A stretch of 64,000 nt of DNA from Smaragdicoccus niigatensis DSM 44881 = NBRC 103563 (GCF_000380645.1 NZ_AQXZ01000019.1:558001-622000), one strand, 5' to 3'; positions 53,208 to 63,337 are shown, counted from the stretch's first letter. Numbers and translations: made by a program. The notes: generated from the sequence alone by a model not told the origin.

Positions 53208-56200
53208 CTATCCGATCATCGTGGCGAGTTCTTCGACACTCGGCAGGCTCGCGGGCGCCACGGTCCGACCGCTCCGCACGTAGTGGAACGCCGCGCCGAC
53301 GCGCGCTTCGACCGTATCCACGGCCTCCCCGGTCCGCGACGCGATGAGCCGGGCCCAGGCCGTTCGATAGACCGCGAGCTGGACCGCCACGTGCGCGAGG
53401 TCGGCCGGTCCCGGCTCGGCACCGGTCTTCCAGTCGACGACTGTCCAACCGCCATCCCGGTTCGCGAAGATGGCATCGATCCGCCCACGGACGGTCGTGT
53501 GGCCGATGGTGGTCTCGAAGGGAAGCTCGACTTCGACGGGTGTGCGATCGGCCCACGCCGAATCCAGGAACGCCGCCTGCAGCGCCTCGAAATCGTCGTC
53601 CGGCGCCGCGTCGGAGTCGGCGGCGCCCGGCAGTTCGTCGACATCGAGCAAGCGCGTTGCCCCGAAGCGCCGCTCGATCCACGCGTGGAACGCGGTGCCG
53701 CGACGGGCCAGCGGGTTCGGGCGAAGTGGCACCGGGCGGACCAGACGCGCTGCCATCGCCACCGGATCGCTGTGCAGCGAAACCAGCTGACTGACCGAAA
53801 GTTGGCGCGGCAGTGGCGCTTCGAGGACGTTCGCATCCCGCCGCAGGTCCGCGAGGACGGCGTCGACGTCGGCGGACCACTCGTCCGGTTCCGGGTCATC
53901 AGTGCGCCTCATTGCGGCGCGGACGGCCACCGCGCCGGCCTCGACATCGGCGCGGCGAAGTCCCAGCGGATCGACCGGGAACATCGCCTCGATTGGGGTC
54001 GCGATCATCGGGTTTTCCTCGCCCAGCGCCGGCGGATCGGCCCAACAGCTGACGCGCGCGATGCTCGGCTCGTCGGTGACAACCGCGTGAAGCTTTTCCA
54101 GGAACTCGGACGGACCCTTCGGCTTGGCCCCCTTCTCGGCCCAGTGGTGCCCGGATACGAACAGCGCGCGTTCGGTCCGGGTGAGAGCCACGTAGAAAAG
54201 TCGTCGATCCTCATCCGCACGGCGGGACGCCAGCGCCTTCTTGTGCTGGTCGATCGACGCCTTGAGCTGCTTCTGGTCGTTGACCTTGTCGGTGTCGAGA
54301 ACCGGGACGCCCTCGGCCGTCTCGCCGGGGATCGCGCGGTCGCCACGCAGCGCCGGCGGCAGTTCGCCGGGAATCGTCATCCAGGTGCCCGTCGACCGCG
54401 TCGACGGAAAAACCTCGGAGACCACGTGCGGAACGGCAACGACCTCCCATTCGAGGCCCTTTGCCGCGTGAACCGTGAGGATCTGGACCCGGTTGGGCGA
54501 GACGTCGACCTCGCCGGGCGGCAGCCCGTCCTCAATCGCATCTGCGGCGTCGAGGAAGTCGAGCAGTCCGCCCAGGGTCGCGCCGGAATCCCGCCAATAG
54601 CTCGCGACGACATCGGCAAAGGCGTCGAGGTTCGCACGGGACTGCAGCCCTGGCTGGGCAAAGGCCATCTCGACGGCGATTCCGGTGAGGCGCTCAGCCT
54701 CGGCAACGAGTTCGGGCAGCGGCAGGCCAACCTTGTCCCGGAGATTGCCGAGGAGCCGATTGAACGATTTCAGCCGGTTCCAACCCGCGGCCGAATATCG
54801 ACTCGCATCACCAGGGTCGGCGACGGCATCCAGCAGGCACGCCGTTTCCGCCTCGTCCTGGGGAAGATCAGCGCGCACCGACTCTTCGAGCGTCAATCCG
54901 GCCTTGTCGCGCTTCGGCGGTGGCGCCAGTTCCTTTGCGCGCTTCCACAGTTCGGCGACGTCCCGGAGACCGAGGCGCCATCGTGCACCCGTGAGCAGGC
55001 GCAAGGACGCCGGACCAAACGTCGGGTCGGCGATGAGGCGCAGCCAGGCGATGAGGTCGGCGACCTCAGGCGTGTGAATCAGACCGCCGAGGCCAACGAT
55101 CTCGACGGGCAGTCCCTTCGCGCGAAGAGCTTCGGCGAGTGGAGCCGAATCCGCGTTCCGGCGGACGAGCACCGCCGCAGTTGGGAGCTCGCGGTCTGCT
55201 ACCCGCGCGGCTTCGTACTCCCCCGCGATCTGTTCCGCGATCCACTCTCGTTCGCCGGCAACGGTTTCCGTCAGAGCGATGCGAACGTCGCCGACCTGCG
55301 GGTCGGGTCGAGCGTTCAGCTTCGGGACCGGAACCCCGCGATCACGTAGCGGATCTGTGACCTCGTTTGCCAAAGCGAGAGCTTCGATCGGATTACGCCA
55401 ACTGGTTGTCAGTGGCAATATCGACGCCGGACGTCCGCGGGAATCTGGGAAGTCGTCGGCGAATCGGGGAAGGTTCGCCGCCGACGCCCCGCGCCAGCCA
55501 TAGATGGATTGCATCGGGTCGCCGACTGCGGTTACGGCCATTCCGCCACCCGGTCGTCCACCGAACAGCGACGCCAAGAGAATCCGCTGTGAGTGCCCGG
55601 TGTCTTGATACTCGTCGAGCAGAATCAGGCGGAACCGTTCCCGCTGCGCCTTGCCCACCTCGGCATGATCGGCCGCGAGCCGCGCCGCGAGCGACATGAC
55701 ACTGCCGAAGTCCATCTCGCCGCGCGCTTTGAGGCTCTGCGCAAGTCGATCGACGAGCGGGAGCAGTGCGACGCGTTCCTCCTGGGTGGCCACGAGGTTG
55801 CGGATCTCGGCAACGGGGGCCCCGCCACGTCCGCCCGGAAGGACCGCGACCAGGTATGACAGGTCGTTGCATGCTTTGCGCAGGTCATCGGCGGTCACGA
55901 GATGTTCGGACAGCTGACCGTAAAGCGCCAGGACAGCCGCGGTGATCGACGACGGGACCTTCGGAGTGTCGAGTTCGCCGTCCCAGGTTTGCACGACGTG
56001 GTGGGCTCGCTGCCAGAGTTGAGTCTCCGAGAGCAGCTTCGACGACGGCTCCACTGGCAGCAGAAGTCCGTATTCGGAAACCAGCCGTCCGGCGTACGAG
56101 TGGTACGTACTCACTTCGGGCTCAGCGGAATTCAACCGCTCGACGAGGTCTGGGTTGGTCCGCAGGAGGTCCGATCCGGCGAGCCGATGCAGCCGCTTGC

Positions 56201-56468
56201 GGATGCGCTGGGTCAGCTGCTGAGCAGCCTTCCGGGTGAAGGTGAGGCCCAGGATCTCGTCCGGGTTGGTGTAGCCGTTGGCCACCATCCAGACCACGCG
56301 GGCCGCCATCGTCTCCGTCTTTCCAGCACCGGCGCCAGCAATGACGAGCGTCGGCGACGGCGGAGCTTCGATGACCGCAGCCTGTTCGGGCGTCGGTCCG
56401 GGCAGGTTGAGCGCCTGCGCGATGACCGACGGGGAGAACTGTGCGCTCTGTGTTCTTCCCACGCTCAC
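53208..56468 (-). CDS. adnB: AdnB helicase-nuclease subunit
   Basis: 1086 residues from a GTG at 56468 that overlaps the adnA stop (GTGA). UvrD-like motor: Walker A IAGAGAGKTETM near residue 43, LLDEYQDTGHSQR and GDPMQSIYGWRGA. The C-terminal RecB-type nuclease has GRIDAIFANRDGGW and VVDWKTG near residue 1000. With AdnA it forms the AdnAB heterodimer that unwinds and resects double-strand breaks in mycobacteria. It matches Rv3201c. The K+ channel start lies 11 bases beyond its stop. Confidence 0.95.
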   Translation of the reverse strand: MSVGRTQSAQFSPSVIAQALNLPGPTPEQAAVIEAPPSPTLVIAGAGAGKTETMAARVVWMVANGYTNPDEILGLTFTRKAAQQLTQRIRKRLHRLAGSDLLRTNPDLVERLNSAEPEVSTYHSYAGRLVSEYGLLLPVEPSSKLLSETQLWQRAHHVVQTWDGELDTPKVPSSITAAVLALYGQLSEHLVTADDLRKACNDLSYLVAVLPGGRGGAPVAEIRNLVATQEERVALLPLVDRLAQSLKARGEMDFGSVMSLAARLAADHAEVGKAQRERFRLILLDEYQDTGHSQRILLASLFGGRPGGGMAVTAVGDPMQSIYGWRGASAANLPRFADDFPDSRGRPASILPLTTSWRNPIEALALANEVTDPLRDRGVPVPKLNARPDPQVGDVRIALTETVAGEREWIAEQIAGEYEAARVADRELPTAAVLVRRNADSAPLAEALRAKGLPVEIVGLGGLIHTPEVADLIAWLRLIADPTFGPASLRLLTGARWRLGLRDVAELWKRAKELAPPPKRDKAGLTLEESVRADLPQDEAETACLLDAVADPGDASRYSAAGWNRLKSFNRLLGNLRDKVGLPLPELVAEAERLTGIAVEMAFAQPGLQSRANLDAFADVVASYWRDSGATLGGLLDFLDAADAIEDGLPPGEVDVSPNRVQILTVHAAKGLEWEVVAVPHVVSEVFPSTRSTGTWMTIPGELPPALRGDRAIPGETAEGVPVLDTDKVNDQKQLKASIDQHKKALASRRADEDRRLFYVALTRTERALFVSGHHWAEKGAKPKGPSEFLEKLHAVVTDEPSIARVSCWADPPALGEENPMIATPIEAMFPVDPLGLRRADVEAGAVAVRAAMRRTDDPEPDEWSADVDAVLADLRRDANVLEAPLPRQLSVSQLVSLHSDPVAMAARLVRPVPLRPNPLARRGTAFHAWIERRFGATRLLDVDELPGAADSDAAPDDDFEALQAAFLDSAWADRTPVEVELPFETTIGHTTVRGRIDAIFANRDGGWTVVDWKTGAEPGPADLAHVAVQLAVYRTAWARLIASRTGEAVDTVEARVGAAFHYVRSGRTVAPASLPSVEELATMIG

Positions 56469-59400
56469 TGGCCCACCTGCCGTCCGCAGTCTTGAGCCGG
56501 GCACGAATTCTGTACCGGGCAGTGTCGACACTTGTCGCTGATAACCGCACGGAACGTCGGTCCCAGGGTCGACTTCGCCGCTTCGCGCACGGTGATGCGC
56601 CATTCCGCAGCTGCGGATTCATCGAGCGCCGGCTGCTCACGCTGGGTGGCGCCGTCCTTATTGTGCGAATTGCTGACATAGACGAGCCGCGCCCCGCCGG
56701 GCTCCTGCGGGCCACCCTCGATCCCGCCTGCGGCGATCGCCAGCTGATACGTCGCCAGCTGTGCATGCGACTTGGCCTCGTCGTTGGACACCGGGTTCTT
56801 CCCGGTCTTGATGTCGACGACGACGAGGCGGCCCAGCGGGTCTTTCTCGAGACGGTCGACGCGACCCGTGATGAGAACGTCGGGATCATCGTGCTCCTCC
56901 CGTCCGATCTCGCATTTCACCGGCTCTTCAACGGCCACCAGTGTCAGGTCAGTGCGCGTCACCTGATGCCAGGCTGCGAAGTTCTCGAGCATCTTCGCGG
57001 TGCGCGTCAGTTCCGCGCGCGAATACCAACCTGCCCCCATGTCGAGCTCTGACCAGGCACTTTCCAAGCATCGCCGGGCTTCATCGGGCGACTGATGCTC
57101 GGCGAGCGCCTGTACCAGCGTGTGCACCATGGTTCCGGTAGTCGCCGCAGTCGCGCCCTGCTTGTCTCCACCGACGCGCTGCAGCACCCACCGCAGCGGG
57201 CACTCGATGAGCTGCTCGACCGCAGAGGGCGACAGCGCGATCGGCTTGCTGCTGTCGCCGAGCGGATCGTGCGTGCTGACGTTCGCGAGCCCGAACCACT
57301 CGTCGGGATGGGCGCCGGGGGCACCAGCAGCCGCGAGGCGGGCGAGGTGTCGGGCCGCCTGCTCCCGCCGCTCGGGATCGGTCGCCGGATCGCACACCAC
57401 TCGGCGTAATTGCCCAACGAGCGCGGGTCCCTGCAACGACCGCTCCGCGCGACTTCCGAACCGCATCGGATCGACGTCATCAGGAAGCAGTTCTGCGAGA
57501 AAGCGGGAGCGCATCGTCTCCTGGTCCGCGGACTCCGACGCGGTCACCACCAGGGTTCGGCGGGCCCGTGAGCACGCCGAATAGAACAGTCGTCGTTCCT
57601 CCGCGAGCACCGGAGCCATGCGCGAGAGGGTTCCGGAACCGTCGCCCGTCCCGTCGAGAAGATCGAGCATCTCGGGGGTGTGCAGCAGACTGCCTCGAAC
57701 TTGAAGGTTCGGCCACACCCCTTCCTCGACACCCGCAACCGCGACCACGTCCCATTCCCGGCCGCCGGCCGCATGCGCGCTGATCAACGTCACAGCGTCG
57801 GGAACGACGGCTGGGTCTTTGGGACTCGCCGGAACCTCTTGCGCCGTAATGAATCCGACGAACCCGGACAGCGTCGGCCGCAGGAGTCGGTCGGTGTAGG
57901 CGGCGGCCTCGTCGAAGAGCGCGACCATCGCATCGAGGTCGCGGTTCGCCTGATCGGCGACGACACCCTGGCGAATACTCGCCCGGACCCACCCTGATTC
58001 CAGCCCGCAGGCGCGCCACACCGCCCACAACACCGGTTCGATGCCACCCTCTGCGGCCAGCGCGGCGTGACCGGCGGCGAGCACCTTCTGCACACGACGC
58101 AACGGAACCGCTTCATTGTCAGTCAGCTCGGCGATCAGCTCATCGGCGTGACCGAGCACGGCGACACGAAGGAGTTCGCCCGAATCGTGCTGCTTCCGAT
58201 CGGCTCGACGCAGACCTCGGCGCAGGCGGCGAAGCGCGACTGCGTCGGCAGCGCCGATCGGTCCGCTGACCAGCTCGATCGCATCATCGGCCGTGATCCG
58301 ATTGGGCTCGCCGATGGCCCGAAGAACCCCGAGAATGGCCGACACCGCGCGCTGCCGCGGAAGCGGGAGATCGGCCGCGTGTGTCCGGACGGGAATTCCA
58401 GCCGCAGACAAAGCCCGGCGCAAGGTGATCGCCGAACGCGGGACTGAACGAACGATGACCGCCATGTCCCGCCAGTCGGTCTGTCGCGTGGTCCGCTCAC
58501 GACGCAGCACATCGGCCACGTACGCGGCTTCCTGCGCGGGGCTGGGCAGAACGCCGAACCGCACGACACCGGCGTCCGTCGAAAGCGGTTCGAGCGACAC
58601 GCGCGCCGGCCCCGGAAAGCGGGATGCGATCGAGGTGAGGGTCTCGGTGATTGCTTCATTGGCCCGGAATGACTGAGTCAGCACGATGCGTCGAGCGCGG
58701 TCCTCGCCACCGAGCGAGCTGAGAAAGCGTGCGTCAGCACCGCGGAACCCGTAGACCGCCTGGTCGGGATCTCCGGCAACGACTGTCATACGAGTGCCCG
58801 CGCCGACCGTCTCGATCAGCTCCGCCGCCTGCGGGTCGAGATGCTGTGCGTCGTCGATGTAGAGGTAGCGCACGCGCGATTGCTCGCGACGAAGCAATTC
58901 ATCGTCGTTGAGCAGGGCAGATAACGCGGCCCCGACCAACTCCGCCGCGTCAAGTGCCGGTGCCGATGCCTCCGGAACGGCCATGCCCACCGACCACCGC
59001 AGCAGCATGGCCTGTTCATAGCGCAGCGAGAACTTGCCCGCAGCCGTCCATTCCGGACGGTTGAACTTTTTGCCGAGCTTGACCAGCAGTTCGGGCCCGA
59101 CACCGCGCTCCTTGGCACGTGCGAGAAGATCTCGCAGCGTCGCCGCGAACGCATACGTGTTCAGCGCACCCCTGAGGTGTTGGGGCCACTGGGCCCCGTC
59201 GTCGTCCTCGAGTTCGCCGAGAAGCATCTCGCGGATGACCGCGTCATGTTCGGCACCGGTGAGGAGCCGAGGGGGTGGGTTCCCGTGCACGCTCGCCTGT
59301 AGTCGGAGAATCGCGAACGCGTAGGAGTGAATCGTCCGGACCAGGGGTTCTCGCGTCGCGCCGAATCCATCCCGACGACCGGCGAGGAATCGCTCGGCAA

Positions 59401-59707
59401 TGTCGTCGCGCAGAGTCCGCGCCGCACGCTTGTTCGCCGTCAGGACCAGGACTGACTCCGAGTCCGCTCCGGTCGCGAGTCGGTGCACCGCGAGATCGGC
59501 GATCAGAGCAGTCTTCCCCGTTCCCGGACCGCCGAGAACCTGCCATGGCCGCCAGCCCGGCCGCACCTCGTGATCGGCAAACAGCGCCCGCACAGCCGGA
59601 CCCCACTCGCGAGGCGGGGCCTCCACAAGTTGAGGTCGAACGAGACTGACCGACGGTGCGTTACCCACAGTGGCTATCCCAACACGGGGGTGCGACAAGT
59701 CGCTCAT
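56465..59707 (-). CDS. adnA: AdnA helicase-nuclease subunit
   Basis: 1080 residues from the ATG at 59707. Walker A GGPGTGKTAL near residue 59, YLYIDDAQHL as Walker B, and GDPDQAVYGFRGA. The nuclease domain near 945 shows GRVDRLEKD and VVVDIKTGK; Cys836 (ECPLRW) and the C-terminal CRHCPVQNSC PAQDC cluster (about 1058-1075) fit an iron-sulfur knot as in AddB-like nucleases. AdnA is the partner of AdnB in break resection. It matches Rv3202c. The start is 21 bases from the divergent gene, so promoters must overlap coding DNA. Confidence 0.95.
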   Translation of the reverse strand: MSDLSHPRVGIATVGNAPSVSLVRPQLVEAPPREWGPAVRALFADHEVRPGWRPWQVLGGPGTGKTALIADLAVHRLATGADSESVLVLTANKRAARTLRDDIAERFLAGRRDGFGATREPLVRTIHSYAFAILRLQASVHGNPPPRLLTGAEHDAVIREMLLGELEDDDGAQWPQHLRGALNTYAFAATLRDLLARAKERGVGPELLVKLGKKFNRPEWTAAGKFSLRYEQAMLLRWSVGMAVPEASAPALDAAELVGAALSALLNDDELLRREQSRVRYLYIDDAQHLDPQAAELIETVGAGTRMTVVAGDPDQAVYGFRGADARFLSSLGGEDRARRIVLTQSFRANEAITETLTSIASRFPGPARVSLEPLSTDAGVVRFGVLPSPAQEAAYVADVLRRERTTRQTDWRDMAVIVRSVPRSAITLRRALSAAGIPVRTHAADLPLPRQRAVSAILGVLRAIGEPNRITADDAIELVSGPIGAADAVALRRLRRGLRRADRKQHDSGELLRVAVLGHADELIAELTDNEAVPLRRVQKVLAAGHAALAAEGGIEPVLWAVWRACGLESGWVRASIRQGVVADQANRDLDAMVALFDEAAAYTDRLLRPTLSGFVGFITAQEVPASPKDPAVVPDAVTLISAHAAGGREWDVVAVAGVEEGVWPNLQVRGSLLHTPEMLDLLDGTGDGSGTLSRMAPVLAEERRLFYSACSRARRTLVVTASESADQETMRSRFLAELLPDDVDPMRFGSRAERSLQGPALVGQLRRVVCDPATDPERREQAARHLARLAAAGAPGAHPDEWFGLANVSTHDPLGDSSKPIALSPSAVEQLIECPLRWVLQRVGGDKQGATAATTGTMVHTLVQALAEHQSPDEARRCLESAWSELDMGAGWYSRAELTRTAKMLENFAAWHQVTRTDLTLVAVEEPVKCEIGREEHDDPDVLITGRVDRLEKDPLGRLVVVDIKTGKNPVSNDEAKSHAQLATYQLAIAAGGIEGGPQEPGGARLVYVSNSHNKDGATQREQPALDESAAAEWRITVREAAKSTLGPTFRAVISDKCRHCPVQNSCPAQDCGRQVGQ

Positions 59708-59728
59708 CCGGGACGGTTAGATGGACGC

Positions 59729-60151
59729 ATGAACGACTGGACGACGGCGGCTGGCCTGAAGGCGATTCGGCTCGCGCGCAGCGCGGCGATTCCGGGTTGG
59801 CGAGACCCGCTCACCTATGCCGTCGGCTACCGTGACCAGGGCGAATGGGTCTTTCCGTATATCAATGAGTTGCGCGGTATCCACGTCCTGCCGGCCGTCG
59901 TCCTCGCGGAAATCGTGGGACATTCGTCGGGTGATCGCGAGTACCCGCTGAGCCCTGAGCAGCTTGCGGCGGCGATCGCGAACCTCGCACCCGCAGAAGC
60001 CGCTACCGACATCGAGCACCCGAACCTCGCCGCGTGGCGCGCGACGGCCGCGGCTAACCCGTTGGTCATCGCCGCCGTATTCATCGACTCCCTGGACGCG
60101 CCGATCGGTGGCGAGGCCGACCGGGCACTACGGACGCAACTGACGCCTTAA
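59729..60151 (+). CDS. Small conserved protein of unknown function
   Basis: 140 residues from the ATG at 59729. Soluble, with no motif I recognise (RSAAIPGWRDPLTYAVGYR, EWVFPYINELRG). It is divergent from adnA with only 21 bases between the start codons and overlaps the convergent gene at 60148 by four bases. No ribosome site precedes the ATG, so the mRNA may be leaderless or nearly so, common in actinobacteria. Confidence 0.7.
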   Translation: MNDWTTAAGLKAIRLARSAAIPGWRDPLTYAVGYRDQGEWVFPYINELRGIHVLPAVVLAEIVGHSSGDREYPLSPEQLAAAIANLAPAEAATDIEHPNLAAWRATAAANPLVIAAVFIDSLDAPIGGEADRALRTQLTP

Positions 60152-60450
60152 GGCTCGCGGCTCTTTCGACCCACCCAGTCGGCGCCCTTGCCGACCGCAT
60201 CAGCGAGCAACCCGCCAACGTCCAGGCCGAAACGCGCGATCTTCGCCGCGGTGTCATCCGCCTTGGACTCGACCTCGGAAGACTTCGCCTGTGCGCGTGA
60301 CTTGAGGTCGGCGGCGACGGAAGCGGCGAAATCCGATCCCTCGGCCACCCTTGGCTTCATCTGTTCCCACACCGGCTTGGCTGCACGCCGGACTTCGTCG
60401 ACGGTCCGCTTCAAGTCGTCGCTGATCTCTCGCCATTGTTCGTTTGCCAT
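60148..60450 (-). CDS. Small charged helical protein
   Basis: 100 residues with a GAGGAGGG ribosome site. Predicted mostly helical and amphipathic (DDLKRTVDEVRRAA, KSSEVESKADDTAAK), reminiscent of small CsbD- or apolipoprotein-like stress proteins, but I make no family claim. No signal peptide or membrane helix. It converges on the previous gene and is divergent from the LipV-like gene. Confidence 0.75.
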   Translation of the reverse strand: MANEQWREISDDLKRTVDEVRRAAKPVWEQMKPRVAEGSDFAASVAADLKSRAQAKSSEVESKADDTAAKIARFGLDVGGLLADAVGKGADWVGRKSREP

Positions 60451-60553
60451 GGTCAGACCCTCCTCGTGCCGCAGCCAACGCCGCCGAATCCCAGTTTAGG
60501 CAGTTCACGTCGGACGATCGCAGCGACGGGAAAGTTACTGCCACACTGAATCT

Positions 60554-61315
60554 GTGTTGAACGTTCACCGATTCGGGAACCCCGACAACCCCACGATCCT
60601 CGCGCTCCACGGACTGACCGGCCACGGTCGCCGGTGGGAAGATCTCGCGACGAACCACCTCGCGGAGTTTCATGTCATCGCCCCGGACCTCCGCGGCCAC
60701 GGGCGCTCGCCGTGGACACCGCCGTGGCGCCTCGAGGATGTGGCGGGTGACCTCGTCGAGCTGATCGATGAGCCCGTGATCGTCGTGGGCCACTCGTTCG
60801 GCGGCGCGGTTTCGTTGCACCTCGCGCACGCACACCCGGAGTTGGTGAAGGCCCTGGTACTTCTTGATCCGGCGATCGGGCTCCGCCCGGAAATGATCCT
60901 CGAGCACGTCACGGGGACGCTCAAGAGCCCGGACTACGCGGACGAGACGGAAGCCCGCCTCGACAAGACGAACGGCAGCTGGGGCGAGGTGCCGAGCCAA
61001 CTGCTCGACGCGGAGGTCGCCGAACACCTCATCCCGACCGATAACGGACGCGTGGGCTGGCGCATGTGCATTCCGGCGGTGGCTGCGTTCTACGGCGAGC
61101 TGGCGCGTCCGTTGGTGCTGCCCAGCTGCCCCACGGCGGTTGTGCGCGCACTGAAGGTCAAGCCGCCGTATGTCACATCGGCGCTGATCGACGGATTGCA
61201 CGAAAGGCTCGGAAACGACTTCGACCTGCGGGAATGGGACTGCGATCACATGGTCGCCCAGGCCCGCCCAGCCGAAGTCGCAGAGCTCATCCGGAAGGTT
61301 GCGAGTGCCCACTGA
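60554..61315 (+). CDS. Alpha/beta hydrolase (LipV-like)
   Basis: 253 residues from a GTG. The fold signature LALHGLTGHGRRW, the nucleophile elbow GHSFGG near residue 80 and the C-terminal DCDHMV catalytic His are all present. It corresponds by position to Rv3203 (lipV) in M. tuberculosis, annotated as a lipase/esterase; the true substrate is not known. Its end overlaps the start of the alkyltransferase-like gene by 11 bases. Confidence 0.88.
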   Translation: MLNVHRFGNPDNPTILALHGLTGHGRRWEDLATNHLAEFHVIAPDLRGHGRSPWTPPWRLEDVAGDLVELIDEPVIVVGHSFGGAVSLHLAHAHPELVKALVLLDPAIGLRPEMILEHVTGTLKSPDYADETEARLDKTNGSWGEVPSQLLDAEVAEHLIPTDNGRVGWRMCIPAVAAFYGELARPLVLPSCPTAVVRALKVKPPYVTSALIDGLHERLGNDFDLREWDCDHMVAQARPAEVAELIRKVASAH

Positions 61316-61601
61316 CGAGCAGATCGAGCGCGTCCGCGAACTCGTCCGATCGGTTCCCGAAGGCGCAGTGACCACGTACGGCGACCTCGCCGAGGCGGCG
61401 CATCTGCCGAGTCCGCGGATCAGCGCCTGGATCATGAAGCACGACAGCTCCGACCTGCCGTGGCACCGGGTCGTCCGGGCGGACGGGACTCCCGCGCCGC
61501 ATATCGCCGCGAAGCAACTCGAACTCTTGCGCCACGAGGGCGTTCCCGTCCGCGACGGCCGCGTGGACATGAAATCGGCCCGCGCTACGCTCACCCCATG
61601 A
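61305..61601 (+). CDS. Alkyltransferase-like (ATL) DNA repair protein
   Basis: 98 residues from the GTG at 61305, overlapping the hydrolase gene. It resembles the DNA-binding domain of O6-alkylguanine transferase, but the usual PCHRV is PWHRV: the acceptor Cys is replaced by Trp, the defining feature of ATL proteins, which flag bulky O6-alkylguanine for nucleotide excision repair. Matches Rv3204. The last bases (CCATGA) overlap the ATG of the next gene. Confidence 0.92.
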   Translation: MPTDEQIERVRELVRSVPEGAVTTYGDLAEAAHLPSPRISAWIMKHDSSDLPWHRVVRADGTPAPHIAAKQLELLRHEGVPVRDGRVDMKSARATLTP

Positions 61602-63337
61602 CGCCACCGTTGCGCCGCGCCGACGCGATCATCCTCGCGGGCGGCCGCGCGACTCGAATGGGCGGCGTCGACAAGCCCGGCCTCATCGTCGGTGGTCGCT
61701 CGATGCTGGCGACCGCGATCGACGTGGTGTCCGAGTGCGCGACGGTCGTCGTGGTCGGGCCGCAACGCGACCTGCCGGCCGGCATCGTTCAAGTGCAGGA
61801 ATCGCCTGCCGGATCGGGACCGGTTTCGGGCATCGCCGCTGGTCTCGCCGCCCTGCCCGCGGGCTCGGAGTTCGTGGTGGTGCTCGCTGCCGACCTGCCG
61901 TTCATCTCCCGCACGTCAGTACAGGAATTGGTCGATGCCTGTCAGAACGCGGACGCCGCATTCGCGTCCGACCCCGACGGCAACCCGCAGTACCTTGCAG
62001 CCGCGTGGCGCACGGCCGCGCTCCGCGAGCAGCTCCACCGCATCGGCTCGCTCGAAAACCAGCCGATGAAGCGACTCGTTCCCGCCCACCTGACCACCGT
62101 GCCGCTCGCCGACGTCAACGACTGTGACACCCCCGCCGACGTCACCGCCGCCCGCCGCGCGAGCACTCGTTCGCTGTCGATCGAGGAAGCCCGCGAGACA
62201 ATCGAGACAGCACTTCGCCCGCTCACACCCCGCCAGGTTCCCGCACATCAAGCACTGGGCTCGACCTTGGCGGAACCACTGGTCGCGGCTTCACCGCTTC
62301 CGCGCTTCGATCTCTCGGCGATGGACGGGTACGCGGTCTCCGGTGACGGTCCGTGGCGACTACGGTCCGACGTCGGGTACGCGGGCGGTGTCCGTCCCGA
62401 CCGTCTCGACGACGGCGAGGCCGTCCGCATCGCCACTGGCGCGCACTTGCCGCCCGGAGCCACGAGCGTCCTGCGTGACGAGTTCGCGACCGTCCGGGAC
62501 GACGTCGTCACTCGAACCGAGGGCACTCCGGTGCGCGACGATCGCCGGCAGGCGGGCGAATCGTGGCAGCCCGGCGATGTGCTCGTCCCGGCCGGAACCG
62601 TGGTGTCTCCCGCCGTCATCTCGGTGGCCGCGAGCGCCGAGGTCGCCGAACTCGTTGTCCGAGGTCCGGTTCGCGCTCATGTCGTCGTGACGGGCGACGA
62701 GATCCGGCGCGAGGGCCCATTGCGCGAAGGCCAGACGCGCGACTCGATCGGACCGATCCTGCCGAACTTCCTGCGTTGGTTCGGCGTGCAGACAAAATCC
62801 GAAGCGCACTTGCGGGACACGGCGAGCGGATTCGACGCGGTACTTGCCGAAACCGACGCGGAACTCATCGTCGTCATCGGCGCGACCGGCCATGGCGCCG
62901 CCGACCAGTTGCGGACCGCGCTCGAACGAGCCGGTGCAGATCTTCTCGTCCAGCGGGTACAGACACGTCCGGGTGGTTCGCAGATCGTGGCGTGCCTTCG
63001 GGACGGCCGCGTCGTTGTCGGCCTGCCCGGAAATCCGTTCGCGGCGATCGCGACCGCAGGGATGCAGATCCCCGGAATCGCGGCGGCACTGACCGCCCTC
63101 ACGACGACGCCGAGAGAGTACGTTCGTCTGGCCAACGCCGAGGAGGTCGCGGCCGACAGCACGCGCGTGATCCCCGGCAATCCGGACGGATCGGGACGAT
63201 GGCTCGCACACCATCCGAGGTTCCAAACCGCACACCTCGCGGCGCTCACCGGACAGTCCGGTCTACTGGTGATTCCACCCGGAACGAGCGCCGACGATCT
63301 CGTCGAAGTGGTCCGCATACCGTCCGGAGAAATGTAA
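61598..63337 (+). CDS. MobA-MoeA fusion for molybdenum cofactor synthesis
   Basis: 579 residues. The N-terminal domain (about 1-185) is a MobA-like nucleotidyltransferase (LAGGRATRMGGVDKP near 14, VVVLAADLPF), which attaches GMP to molybdopterin. The C-terminal part (about 195-579) is MoeA-like (FDLSAMDGYAV near 230, VVVTGDEIRREG, GLPGNPFAAI), which inserts molybdate. Separate proteins usually carry these steps. The ATG overlaps the ATL stop by four bases (ATGA), and narG follows 306 bases downstream, so it probably supplies cofactor to nitrate reductase. Confidence 0.92.
   Translation: MTPPLRRADAIILAGGRATRMGGVDKPGLIVGGRSMLATAIDVVSECATVVVVGPQRDLPAGIVQVQESPAGSGPVSGIAAGLAALPAGSEFVVVLAADLPFISRTSVQELVDACQNADAAFASDPDGNPQYLAAAWRTAALREQLHRIGSLENQPMKRLVPAHLTTVPLADVNDCDTPADVTAARRASTRSLSIEEARETIETALRPLTPRQVPAHQALGSTLAEPLVAASPLPRFDLSAMDGYAVSGDGPWRLRSDVGYAGGVRPDRLDDGEAVRIATGAHLPPGATSVLRDEFATVRDDVVTRTEGTPVRDDRRQAGESWQPGDVLVPAGTVVSPAVISVAASAEVAELVVRGPVRAHVVVTGDEIRREGPLREGQTRDSIGPILPNFLRWFGVQTKSEAHLRDTASGFDAVLAETDAELIVVIGATGHGAADQLRTALERAGADLLVQRVQTRPGGSQIVACLRDGRVVVGLPGNPFAAIATAGMQIPGIAAALTALTTTPREYVRLANAEEVAADSTRVIPGNPDGSGRWLAHHPRFQTAHLAALTGQSGLLVIPPGTSADDLVEVVRIPSGEM

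Noticed and set aside
53283-55349. Plus-strand 688-codon open frame opposite adnB
   Set aside because: Antisense shadow of adnB; Arg/Gly/Asp-rich composition and no recognisable fold.
60254-61792. Minus-strand 512-codon open frame
   Set aside because: Runs antisense through the LipV-like, ATL and MobA-MoeA genes, all with clear motifs on the plus strand.
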